Below are positions 1 to 5,758 of a stretch of DNA of 9,713 nt, piece after piece. The DNA comes from CAYLZO01 sp964387775. Its GTDB lineage: Bacteria; Chloroflexota; Anaerolineae; JAAYZQ01. The notes beneath the pieces are model-generated. The model ran no database searches and was not told the origin of the DNA. It saw nothing but the letters and a program-made list of their open reading frames with translations. The position numbers and the translations under genes were made by a program. Positions within the stretch are counted from its first letter, which is position 1, and the number at the start of each line of letters is the position of its first letter. The stretch spans positions 1-9,713 of the forward strand of contig CAYLZO010000207.1 in NCBI GenBank assembly GCA_964387775.1, in the 5' to 3' direction.

Positions 1-64
1 AGTCTGGCCTCTGAAAGCAGCCCAGAGCCATGTCCCAAACTCATGACGGTCTCGAGGGCCGGAA

Positions 65-93
65 TTGGTCGGCGCCGCAAAAGCTGGTATAAT
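65..93 (+). promoter_or_regulatory. Sigma70-type promoter with extended -10 for the Ca2+ ATPase gene
   Basis: A perfect TATAAT hexamer at 88-93 is preceded by TGG at 85-87, making an extended -10. TTGGTC at 65-70 is a half-matching -35 at exactly 17 bp. Transcription would begin near 100. That leaves only about 14 nt before the ATG at 114 but about 50 nt, including a GAGGAG ribosome-binding site, before the ATG at 150, which helps decide the start of the ATPase. No gene is visible in positions 1-64. Confidence 0.65.
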
Positions 94-149
94 GGTCCGC
101 ATCTACTTTCCAGATGTGGACCATTTTGTTGAGGAGTACAGCAGAGAAA

Positions 150-2987
150 ATGGACATCGAACAATCGACCTGGCACACCTTGAGCATCAAAGATGCCGCC
201 GAGACACTGGGCACCGACTGGGAACAGGGTCTGAGCGAGGCCCAGGTCCGCGAGCGGCAGGCCCGCTTTGGGCCGAACGAGCTGCAGGAGCGGCCCGGCC
301 GCAGCTTCTGGCAGATGCTGATCGACCAGTTCAACCAGTTCCTGGTCATCATCCTCATCGCGGCGGCCGTCGTCTCGGCCCTCATCGGCTGGAGCGAGTT
401 CAACCGCACCGGCGACACCACCGAGTTCGTCGACGCCGGGGCGATCATGGCCATCGTCATTCTCAACGCCATCCTGGGCGTGGTGCAGGAGGGCCGGGCC
501 GAGGAGGCGCTGGCCGCCCTGAAAAAGATGGCCTCGCCCAACGCCCGCGTGCTGCGCGACGGACACCTGATCACCGTGCCCTCCCGCGACCTGGTGCCCG
601 GCGACGTGGTCATCCTGGAGACGGGCAATTACGTGCCCGCCGATGTGCGCCTGGTCGAGAGCGTGAACCTGCGCATCGAGGAAGCGTCGCTGACCGGCGA
701 GTCGGTGGCGGTGGGCAAGGACGCCCACGACACGTTCGACGCCCAGACCGTGCTGGGCGACCGGCACAACATGGCCTTTATGAGCACGGTCGTGACCTAC
801 GGGCGGGGGCGGGGGCTGGTCGTCGGCACCGGGATGCAGACCGAGATCGGCAAGATCGCCGAGATGCTCCAGACCTACGAGGAGGAGCCGACGCCGCTCC
901 AGGTCAAGCTCGACCAGTTGGGGCGGACGCTGGGCATCGCCGCGCTGGTGGTCTGTACGGCGGTGGGCGTCATCGGCGTGGTGCGCGACACCCAGCTCGG
1001 CGTGCTGCTGGGCCAGGGGTTCGGCGCCTATTTTGGGCTGGAAGAGACCGTGCCCAAGCTGGTGGAGATGTTTATGGTGGCCGTCAGCCTGGCCATCGCC
1101 GCCGTGCCCGAGGGGCTGCCGGCCGTCGTCACCATCTCGCTGGCCCTGGGCATGCAAGAGATGGTCCGCCGCCACGCTCTCATTCGCAAGTTGCCCGCCG
1201 TCGAGACGCTGGGCTCGGCGACGTCCATCTGCTCCGACAAGACGGGCACCCTGACCCAAAACGAGATGACGGCCACCCAGATGTACGTGGACCGCAGCTT
1301 GCTGACCATCACCGGCGAGGGGTACAAGCCTGAGGGCCGCTTCCTCGACGAGAGCGATCCGGTGGGCCTGGCGGGCTATCCCGGCATGCGGCTGCTGCTG
1401 CGGGCCGGGCTGCTGTGCAACGACGCCCGCCTGGAAAAGGTGGAGGAGGACGGCAACGTCCAGTGGCGCATCGCCGGCGATCCGACCGAGGGGGCATTCG
1501 TGGTGGCCGCGGCCAAGGCCGGCTATCGGCGCGAGGACCTGAGCGAAGAATATCCGCGCATCGCCGAGATCCCCTTCGACTCGGAGCGGAAGCGGATGAC
1601 GACGTTCCATCCCGACCCCCGCTACGGCAATTACGTGGCCTATATGAAAGGCGCGCCCGACGTGGTCCTGGGCCTGTGCGAGCAGGTGCTGGAGGACGGC
1701 AAGATCCGGCCCCTGACCGCCGAGCGACGCCGCGACATCCTGGGCCAGAACGAGGCGCTGGCGGCCAACGCCCTGCGCGTGTTGGGCGTCGCCTTCCGGC
1801 CCCTGAAAGAGGTGCCCGAGAATCCCCAGCCGGAGGACAGCGAGCGCGATTTCGTCTTTATCGGCCTGCTGGGCATGATTGACCCGGCGCGTCCCGAGGT
1901 GGGGGCGGCCATCGAGACGGCGCGGCGGGCCGGCATCGAGACGGTCATGATCACGGGCGACTATCTCAACACGGCGGTGGCCATCGGCAAAGAGATCGGC
2001 TTGTTGCGCGAAGGCGACCGGTCGCTGACCGGCGCCGAGCTGGAGGTGATGGACGAGGACGAGTTTGAAGGAATCGTCGGGGACGTGGCCATCTACGCCC
2101 GGGTCTCGCCCCAGCACAAGGTCAAGATCGTGGACGGGCTCAAGGCCAGGGGCCACGTGGTGGCCATGACGGGCGACGGCGTGAACGACGCCCCGGCCCT
2201 CAAGCGGGCCAGCATCGGCGTGGCGATGGGCATCACCGGCACCGACGTCACCAAAGAGACGGCCGACATGGTCCTGACCGACGACAATTACGCCAGCATC
2301 GTGTCGGCCATCGAGCAGGGGCGCATCATCTATTCCAACATCCGCAAGTTCGTCTACTACCTGCTGTCGTGCAACATGGCCGAGATCGCCATCCTGTTCA
2401 TCGCCATGCTGCTGGGCTGGCCGCTGCCCCTGGTCGCCATCCAACTGCTGGTGCTGAACCTCATCACGGACGGTGCGCCGGCCCTGGCCCTGGGCATGGA
2501 GCAAGGCGACCCCGACATCATGGTCCAGAAGCCGCGCCCGGTCAACGAACCGATCATTAACCGCCAGATGATCGTCGGCATCGCCGTGCAGACGGTGGCG
2601 ATTACGACAGCGGTGCTCATCGCCTTCCGTATCGGCATTTCAGGCGGGGAGACCCATGCCCGGACGATGGCCTTTGCGACGCTGTCGATTTCGGAGCTGC
2701 TGCGGGCCTACACTTCACGCTCGGAGCGCTACTCGATCTTTGCCATCGGCGTTTTCAGCAACAAGTGGATGCAATGGGCGGTGTTGGCCTCGCTGGTTAT
2801 CCTGCTGGCCATCATTTACGTGCCGTTCCTGGACCCCATTTTCGACACGACGTTCCTGACAGGTGAGGACTGGCTGGTCATGCTACCGCTCATCTTGCTG
2901 CCTTCCATCGCCGCCGAAGCCAACAAGTGGGTCTTGAGCAGGGTGAGTGAAAAGGAATTAACTGCACGAATAGGGCCTAACCCATGA
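150..2987 (+). CDS. P-type Ca2+-transporting ATPase (type IIA, SERCA-like)
   Basis: An integral membrane pump that uses ATP to export Ca2+ (family knowledge). In the 945-aa product the actuator loop TGES is at about 182-185, TM4 PEGLP at 320-324, the phosphorylated Asp of DKTGT at 363, KGAPD of the nucleotide-binding domain at 500-504, TGD at 602-604 and the hinge motif TGDGVNDAP at 674-682. Ten membrane segments are plausible. Candidate Ca2+ ligands of both SERCA sites are present: E321 in TM4, N742 and E745 in TM5, N770/T773/D774 in TM6 and E849 in TM8, so two-site transport is likely; single-site PMR1-type pumps lack some of these. An in-frame ATG at 114 would add 12 residues. I prefer 150 because GAGGAG sits at 131-136 and the promoter places 114 almost at the transcript start. 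The length is normal and the gene intact. It appears monocistronic. Ca2+ rather than Mn2+ is inferred from the ligands. Confidence 0.94.
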   Translation: MDIEQSTWHTLSIKDAAETLGTDWEQGLSEAQVRERQARFGPNELQERPGRSFWQMLIDQFNQFLVIILIAAAVVSALIGWSEFNRTGDTTEFVDAGAIMAIVILNAILGVVQEGRAEEALAALKKMASPNARVLRDGHLITVPSRDLVPGDVVILETGNYVPADVRLVESVNLRIEEASLTGESVAVGKDAHDTFDAQTVLGDRHNMAFMSTVVTYGRGRGLVVGTGMQTEIGKIAEMLQTYEEEPTPLQVKLDQLGRTLGIAALVVCTAVGVIGVVRDTQLGVLLGQGFGAYFGLEETVPKLVEMFMVAVSLAIAAVPEGLPAVVTISLALGMQEMVRRHALIRKLPAVETLGSATSICSDKTGTLTQNEMTATQMYVDRSLLTITGEGYKPEGRFLDESDPVGLAGYPGMRLLLRAGLLCNDARLEKVEEDGNVQWRIAGDPTEGAFVVAAAKAGYRREDLSEEYPRIAEIPFDSERKRMTTFHPDPRYGNYVAYMKGAPDVVLGLCEQVLEDGKIRPLTAERRRDILGQNEALAANALRVLGVAFRPLKEVPENPQPEDSERDFVFIGLLGMIDPARPEVGAAIETARRAGIETVMITGDYLNTAVAIGKEIGLLREGDRSLTGAELEVMDEDEFEGIVGDVAIYARVSPQHKVKIVDGLKARGHVVAMTGDGVNDAPALKRASIGVAMGITGTDVTKETADMVLTDDNYASIVSAIEQGRIIYSNIRKFVYYLLSCNMAEIAILFIAMLLGWPLPLVAIQLLVLNLITDGAPALALGMEQGDPDIMVQKPRPVNEPIINRQMIVGIAVQTVAITTAVLIAFRIGISGGETHARTMAFATLSISELLRAYTSRSERYSIFAIGVFSNKWMQWAVLASLVILLAIIYVPFLDPIFDTTFLTGEDWLVMLPLILLPSIAAEANKWVLSRVSEKELTARIGPNP

Positions 2988-3076
2988 AATCCTGGCACAT
3001 TGAGCAAGGATCTTGTGGGCAGCATTTCGGCCCTTTGGTTCCGGTTTATCCGGGTTAGGGGGATAAAAGAAGAAAT

Positions 3077-3114
3077 CCGGTGTCACGCTCAGGGGGAAGA
3101 GAGCGTGACACCGG
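3077..3114 (-). terminator. Perfect 14-bp hairpin, likely terminator of the minus-strand small gene
   Basis: CCGGTGTCACGCTC at 3077-3090 and its exact reverse complement at 3101-3114 enclose a 10-nt loop. Read on the minus strand, the stem is followed directly by ATTTCTTCTTTTAT, a T-rich tract with interruptions, and it lies about 60 nt past the stop of the 104-aa gene. On the plus strand the stem is followed by GGGGCGG, so it would not be a classical terminator for the ATPase, though it could still protect that transcript's 3' end. A weaker inverted repeat (TTTATCC/GGATAAA, 3045-3067) lies beside it. Confidence 0.6.
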
Positions 3115-3172
3115 GGCGGTCCTAGAATACAGCCCGGACCTGATTCAAATGGCGCCGGGGATGACGCCAAAG

Positions 3173-3487
3173 CTAGGACGGTTCCGTGACGGTCGTCGCG
3201 ACGCCGAGTTTCATCAGCAACTTGGGCTGTCCGGCCAGGGCTTCTCGGGCCACAGTGACCGCTTCTTCATACCAACCAATGGCTGCCGCCAGGTTGGGTT
3301 CGCTAGAAAGGTCGTCATTCACGAGCTCGGCCAGGACACCTTGGCCTTCAAACCACTTGACCTCATCGTACCCATAGGCCGACATGGCGAACGCCACATC
3401 CAGGTCCCCTGGGCCACAAGTGACCAGTTCATGCAGGTGCCGGACGACGGCCTCTGCATCTGTCCGTTCCGTACAGTGAGCAACCAT
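3173..3487 (-). CDS. Hypothetical 104-aa helical protein
   Basis: I do not recognise this protein. It is acidic and predicted mostly helical, with no signal peptide or membrane segment. Visible landmarks are AYGYDE at about residues 37-42, WFEGQGVL at 45-52 and WYEEAVTVAREAL at 72-84, ending near LLMKLGV at 90-96. The alternation of charged and hydrophobic residues suggests a small helical bundle. The ATG at 3487 is chosen because AAAGAAAGG (3506-3498) lies 10 nt upstream; the in-frame ATG at 3496 would leave only 1 nt. An extended -10 promoter upstream and a hairpin with a T-rich tail downstream make it a self-contained transcription unit, which argues for it over the overlapping plus-strand reading frame of similar length. 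It diverges from the response-regulator gene, and its promoter abuts 11-bp-phased boxes, so control by an OmpR-family regulator is inferred. No function is assigned. Confidence 0.7.
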   Translation of the reverse strand: MVAHCTERTDAEAVVRHLHELVTCGPGDLDVAFAMSAYGYDEVKWFEGQGVLAELVNDDLSSEPNLAAAIGWYEEAVTVAREALAGQPKLLMKLGVATTVTEPS

Positions 3488-3545
3488 GCTGGCCATGCCT
3501 TTCTTTGAGCGTTCATGGCAGTTTGTTACATACGAGCGTGACTCT

Positions 3546-3554
3546 ATTATAGCA
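3546..3554 (-). promoter_or_regulatory. Extended -10 promoter of the small minus-strand gene
   Basis: Read on the minus strand this is TGCTATAAT: a perfect TATAAT (3551-3546) with the TGn extension. At the 17-bp position (about 3569-3574) there is no TTGACA-like -35. The last of a series of 11-bp-spaced boxes ends about 9 bp upstream of the -10 instead. A good -10 without a -35, next to phased direct repeats, is the architecture of promoters activated by PhoB/OmpR-type proteins (family knowledge). Transcription would start near 3539, giving a leader of about 50 nt. Confidence 0.6.
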
Positions 3555-3560
3555 TATCGC

Positions 3561-3627
3561 GTCAAGGAAAAGGTAACAGGGGCGTAACGAAAGGGTGCCA
3601 AAATGGTGCAGTTTGGGTAAGCAACGG
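3561..3627. promoter_or_regulatory. Array of five to six 11-bp-phased boxes, candidate OmpR/PhoB-type operator
   Basis: Read on the plus strand from 3573, five successive 11-mers all begin with GT: GTAACAGGGGC, GTAACGAAAGG, GTGCCAAAATG, GTGCAGTTTGG and GTAAGCAACGG. GTCAAGGAAAAG before them (3561-3572) looks like a sixth unit with one extra base. Two units share GTAAC exactly, one is GTAAG, and most end in a G-rich pair. An 11-bp period is one helical turn, and tandem heptamers at that spacing are how PhoB/PhoP/OmpR-type winged-helix regulators bind (family knowledge). The array ends about 9 bp upstream of the minus-strand -10. The individual boxes are degenerate, so chance cannot be excluded. 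Confidence 0.45.
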
Positions 3628-3665
3628 ATTTTGCGCAGACCGGGACACGCCAGGATGACGTGAAG

Positions 3666-3701
3666 GCTACGCACGACAAGGGAGAGCTACGTTGACAAGG
3701 G
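3666..3701. repeat. Imperfect direct repeat overlapping the -35 of the response-regulator promoter
   Basis: GCTACG, three bases, then GACAAGGG (3666-3682) recurs as GCTACG, two bases, then GACAAGGG (3686-3701). The first halves are 20 bp apart and the second halves 19 bp, about two helical turns. The second copy contains the TTGACA -35 element, so a protein bound to both copies would sit on or beside RNA polymerase. It could be an operator for autoregulation or for a repressor; nothing in the window identifies the protein. Confidence 0.5.
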
Positions 3702-3720
3702 TGCAGAATGTCCCTATAAT
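3692..3720 (+). promoter_or_regulatory. Perfect-consensus sigma70 promoter, TTGACA-N17-TATAAT
   Basis: TTGACA at 3692-3697 and TATAAT at 3715-3720 are both exact consensus hexamers with the ideal 17-bp spacer. Transcription should start near 3727 and read toward the response regulator at 3943, leaving a leader of about 215 nt. An exact consensus promoter is rare on a regulatory gene and predicts strong basal transcription unless it is repressed or attenuated. The direct repeat over its -35 and the palindrome in its leader are candidates for that control. Confidence 0.8.
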
Positions 3721-3762
3721 AGACTTGTGCTCTCGAACGCAGCACCCAGTTGCCCATGGATG

Positions 3763-3797
3763 CTGTGAAGCACAGACAAGGCCGGAAACAGCGGCCT
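3763..3797 (+). promoter_or_regulatory. Two small hairpins in the response-regulator leader
   Basis: CTGTG (3763-3767) pairs with CACAG (3771-3775) around a 3-nt loop. AGGCCG (3779-3784) pairs with CGGCCT (3792-3797) around GAAACAG. The right arm of the second hairpin shares its last three bases with the left end of the large palindrome starting at 3795, so the two structures compete for those bases. A 35-codon frame from the ATG at 3756 crosses this region but has no ribosome-binding site. Confidence 0.35.
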
Positions 3798-3903
3798 AGC
3801 AGGCTGTCGGAGAGAGCTTCTAGCGTTTGTAGTAGGCGCTTCAGCGCCGCAGAAACGCGCTGAAGCGCGCACTACAAACGAACCTCTCCGACAAGCTGCT
3901 AGG
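3795..3903. repeat. 109-nt nested palindrome, MITE-like element without coding capacity
   Basis: The outer arms at 3795-3814 and 3884-3903 are inverted repeats matching at 18 of 20 positions, beginning CCTAGCAG and ending CTGCTAGG. Inside lie two perfect inverted pairs: CGTTTGTAGT (3824-3833) with ACTACAAACG (3871-3880), and GCGCTTCAGCGC (3836-3847) with GCGCTGAAGCGC (3857-3868), around a 9-nt loop. No T-tract follows on either strand, so it is not a standard terminator. Long imperfect terminal inverted repeats around a hairpin core and no gene fit a miniature inverted-repeat transposable element or a REP/BIME-like repeat. I see no clear target duplication beyond the palindromic CTAG ends. 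It lies between the promoter and start codon of the response regulator, so it would be transcribed into the leader. Confidence 0.7.
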
Positions 3904-3942
3904 AAAAAGAGGTGGTGCCGAAGCAGTGGGGAGGATGGGGAA

Positions 3943-4629
3943 TTGGTGCGATTTGCTAGGCGCATTCTGGTGGTAGACGACGAAGCTGACACGAGAGCAC
4001 TGCTTGAAGATATCTTGTTGGACGAGGGTTACGAGGTCCATCTGCGGGCCAACGGCAACCAAGCCCTCCAGGCCGTGAAGGAGAGGCATTACGACCTGGT
4101 CCTGGCGGATCTCAAGATGCCGGGCTTGTCAGGCCTCGAGTTGCTCAGGCGGGTTCGGCAAATATCGCCCAGCACCCAGGTCATCATCATGACGGCCTTT
4201 GCCTCCGTAGAGACTGTGAGACAGGCCTGGAAAGATGAGGCCTTCTATTATTTGGTCAAGCCCTTCGCCCTGGACGAGGTTCGGGATCAAGTCGCGGAGG
4301 CCCTGCGCGATCGGCAGTTGCCTCCGGTGGTGCACTATCGAGGCTTGAGGCTGGACCGGGAAACGCGTCGCGTGTGGATCGAAGGCAGGGAGGTGGACCT
4401 CACCCGGCTCGAGTTCGACGTGCTGGCTTATCTCTTTCGGTACCAGGGATGTCCGGTCTCACCCCAGGAATTGCTCCGGGAGGTCTGGGATCGGGAGGAC
4501 GTTGAGAGGAGCAGCACCGACACGGTCAAGTCGTGCATCTCGCGGATCCGTAGAAAGCTGGGCGACGATGCACGGGACCCGCGCTACGTGTTCAACGAAT
4601 GGGGCGTTGGCTATCAACTGGGCGAATAG
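3943..4629 (+). CDS. OmpR/PhoB-family response regulator
   Basis: A cytoplasmic DNA-binding regulator of a two-component system, 228 aa. The receiver domain (about 7-118) has the acidic pair D12/D13, the phospho-acceptor D56 in ADLKMPG, T84 in MTAFAS and K106 in VKPF, so it should be phosphorylated normally. The winged-helix domain (about 132-226) has the usual REVDLTRLEFDVL entry, a recognition helix around TDTVKSCISRIRRKL and a C-terminal wing GVGYQL. The residue before GVGY is Trp rather than the commoner Arg. The start is TTG at 3943, with GGGGAGG at 3928-3934 eight bases upstream; GTG at 3946 is the alternative. The ATG at 3935 is out of frame. No histidine kinase lies in the window, so its partner is unknown. 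A perfect-consensus promoter and a long palindrome-bearing leader precede it, and a terminator follows. Possible targets are its own promoter and the divergent small gene. Confidence 0.92.
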   Translation: MVRFARRILVVDDEADTRALLEDILLDEGYEVHLRANGNQALQAVKERHYDLVLADLKMPGLSGLELLRRVRQISPSTQVIIMTAFASVETVRQAWKDEAFYYLVKPFALDEVRDQVAEALRDRQLPPVVHYRGLRLDRETRRVWIEGREVDLTRLEFDVLAYLFRYQGCPVSPQELLREVWDREDVERSSTDTVKSCISRIRRKLGDDARDPRYVFNEWGVGYQLGE

Positions 4630-4646
4630 CCGCTCGGCAAAGCGAT

Positions 4647-4675
4647 GGGGGCGCTCGGACGCCCCCGTTTTCGTT
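4647..4675 (+). terminator. Intrinsic terminator of the response-regulator gene
   Basis: GGGGGCG (4647-4653) and CGCCCCC (4660-4666) form a perfect 7-bp GC stem with a 6-nt loop, followed by GTTTTCGTT. It lies 17 nt past the stop codon and separates the regulator from holB, which therefore probably has its own promoter. A TTGACA at 4699-4704 has no matching -10 at the right distance. Confidence 0.75.
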
Positions 4676-4727
4676 GGGCCAGGGAGTCCGGACTGCGGTT
4701 GACAGTGGACAAGGGGAAGAAACCAGG

Positions 4728-5735
4728 GTGACTTGGACGATGATCGGGCACGACTGGGCAGTGGCCCTTTTGCGCCAAAGTCTGAAAACTGGGCGCATGG
4801 CCCATGCCTATCTTTTCTCCGGCCCGCCCCAGGTTGGCAAGACGCGGCTGGCAATCACGCTGGCTCAAGCGCTGAACTGCCCTCAGCCCGACCCGCCGTG
4901 CGGGCAATGCCCTGCTTGCCTGAGAATCGCCCGACGGGTGCATGCAGACGTGCGGGTCGTCGAGGGCTCGGGCTCGGGTGGCAGCATCAAGATCGACCAG
5001 ATCCGGGCTCTGCAGCGAGAGGCAGCCCTGGCCCCCTACGAGGGCCACTACCGGGTCCTGATCCTGCGGCGGTCCGACCTGATGACGTTGGAAGCCGCCA
5101 ACAGCCTGCTCAAGACGTTGGAGGAACCCCCTGCCCACGTGGTGCTGATCCTGACCGCGGTGGACGCGGAGGCTTTGCCGGCGACGATCGTCTCCCGCTG
5201 CCAGCGCCTTGACCTGCGGCCCATCCCGCTCGAACAGGTAAGGGCGGCCCTGCGAGAGCAGGCAGTGCCAGCGGAGGACGCTCAACTCCTGGCCCGCCTG
5301 TCCGGCGGCCGGCTCGGCTGGGCCCTTGAGACTGGCGACGACCCGGCGATCCTGGAACGCCGGCGGCAGGACCTGGACGAACTGGTCGAGTTGCTAGCGG
5401 CGGACCGGGCCGACCGACTCGACTATGCCTGGAAGGCGAGCCGCGATCAGGATGCCCTGAGGCAACGGATCGAGACGTGGACGGGCTGGTGGCGCGATCT
5501 GCTGCTGTTGCACGCCCACGGCGAGGATCACGTGCGAAACATAGATCGCTTGCAGGAGCTGCGCGGCTTTGTAGACCGGGGTCGATCCACCCAGATCCGG
5601 CAGGTTCTGATTGCACTGCAAGAGGCGGCGGCTCAACTGGAAGCTAACGTCAACGCCAGGCTGGCGTTGGAGGGACTCGCACTCAGCTTGCCGCGATGGC
5701 GCCCAAAGCCAGCCGAAATGCGAGACCAGGAATAG
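4728..5735 (+). CDS. holB: DNA polymerase III delta-prime subunit
   Basis: The delta-prime subunit of the clamp-loader complex that places the sliding clamp on DNA at the replication fork (family knowledge). The 335-aa AAA+ protein opens with MIGHDWAV, typical of the family. It then shows a Walker A motif GPPQVGKT at 32-39, four zinc-finger cysteines C51/C58/C61/C64, a Walker B position that reads LILRRSD (111-117) rather than a DExx box, ANSLLKTLEEPP at 124-135 and the sensor-1/arginine-finger SRC at 156-158. A degenerate Walker B is usual for delta-prime, which acts mainly as a stator. The start is GTG at 4728, with GGGGAAG eight bases upstream; the ATG at 4740 is too far from that site, and the longer open frame back to 4599 overlaps the regulator gene and its terminator. 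ricT begins 23 nt after the stop, the same pairing as in Bacillus. Confidence 0.92.
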   Translation: MTWTMIGHDWAVALLRQSLKTGRMAHAYLFSGPPQVGKTRLAITLAQALNCPQPDPPCGQCPACLRIARRVHADVRVVEGSGSGGSIKIDQIRALQREAALAPYEGHYRVLILRRSDLMTLEAANSLLKTLEEPPAHVVLILTAVDAEALPATIVSRCQRLDLRPIPLEQVRAALREQAVPAEDAQLLARLSGGRLGWALETGDDPAILERRRQDLDELVELLAADRADRLDYAWKASRDQDALRQRIETWTGWWRDLLLLHAHGEDHVRNIDRLQELRGFVDRGRSTQIRQVLIALQEAAAQLEANVNARLALEGLALSLPRWRPKPAEMRDQE

Positions 5736-5758
5736 ACTGGACGTTGAAAGGATAACGT

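Noticed and set aside
6..29. Small inverted repeat CTCTG/CAGAG near the window start as a terminator
   Set aside because: The stem is only five bases plus a bulged extension, and no T-tract follows on either strand.
114..149. Twelve-residue N-terminal extension of the ATPase from the ATG at 114
   Set aside because: The predicted transcript start near 100 leaves almost no leader, no Shine-Dalgarno precedes 114, and GAGGAG sits before the ATG at 150.
65..1333. 422-codon plus-strand frame overlapping the start of the ATPase
   Set aside because: It is an Arg/Gly/Ala-rich shadow of the ATPase in another frame, with no domain and no start signal; the ATPase motifs are all in the other frame.
3080..3508. 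142-codon plus-strand frame opposite the small minus-strand gene
   Set aside because: It starts inside the perfect hairpin and lacks a promoter and ribosome-binding site, while the minus frame has all of these and a protein-like sequence.
3756..3863. 35-codon leader peptide (ATG at 3756) in the response-regulator leader
   Set aside because: No ribosome-binding site is visible, and most of it is encoded by the palindrome, so it is more likely incidental.
3795..3903. CRISPR or rho-independent terminator interpretation of the palindrome
   Set aside because: It is a single nested inverted repeat, with no direct repeats or spacers, and neither strand has a T-tract after it.
4699..4727. TTGACA at 4699-4704 as a promoter for holB
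   Set aside because: No -10-like hexamer lies at 16-18 bp, and the spacer contains the ribosome-binding site of holB.
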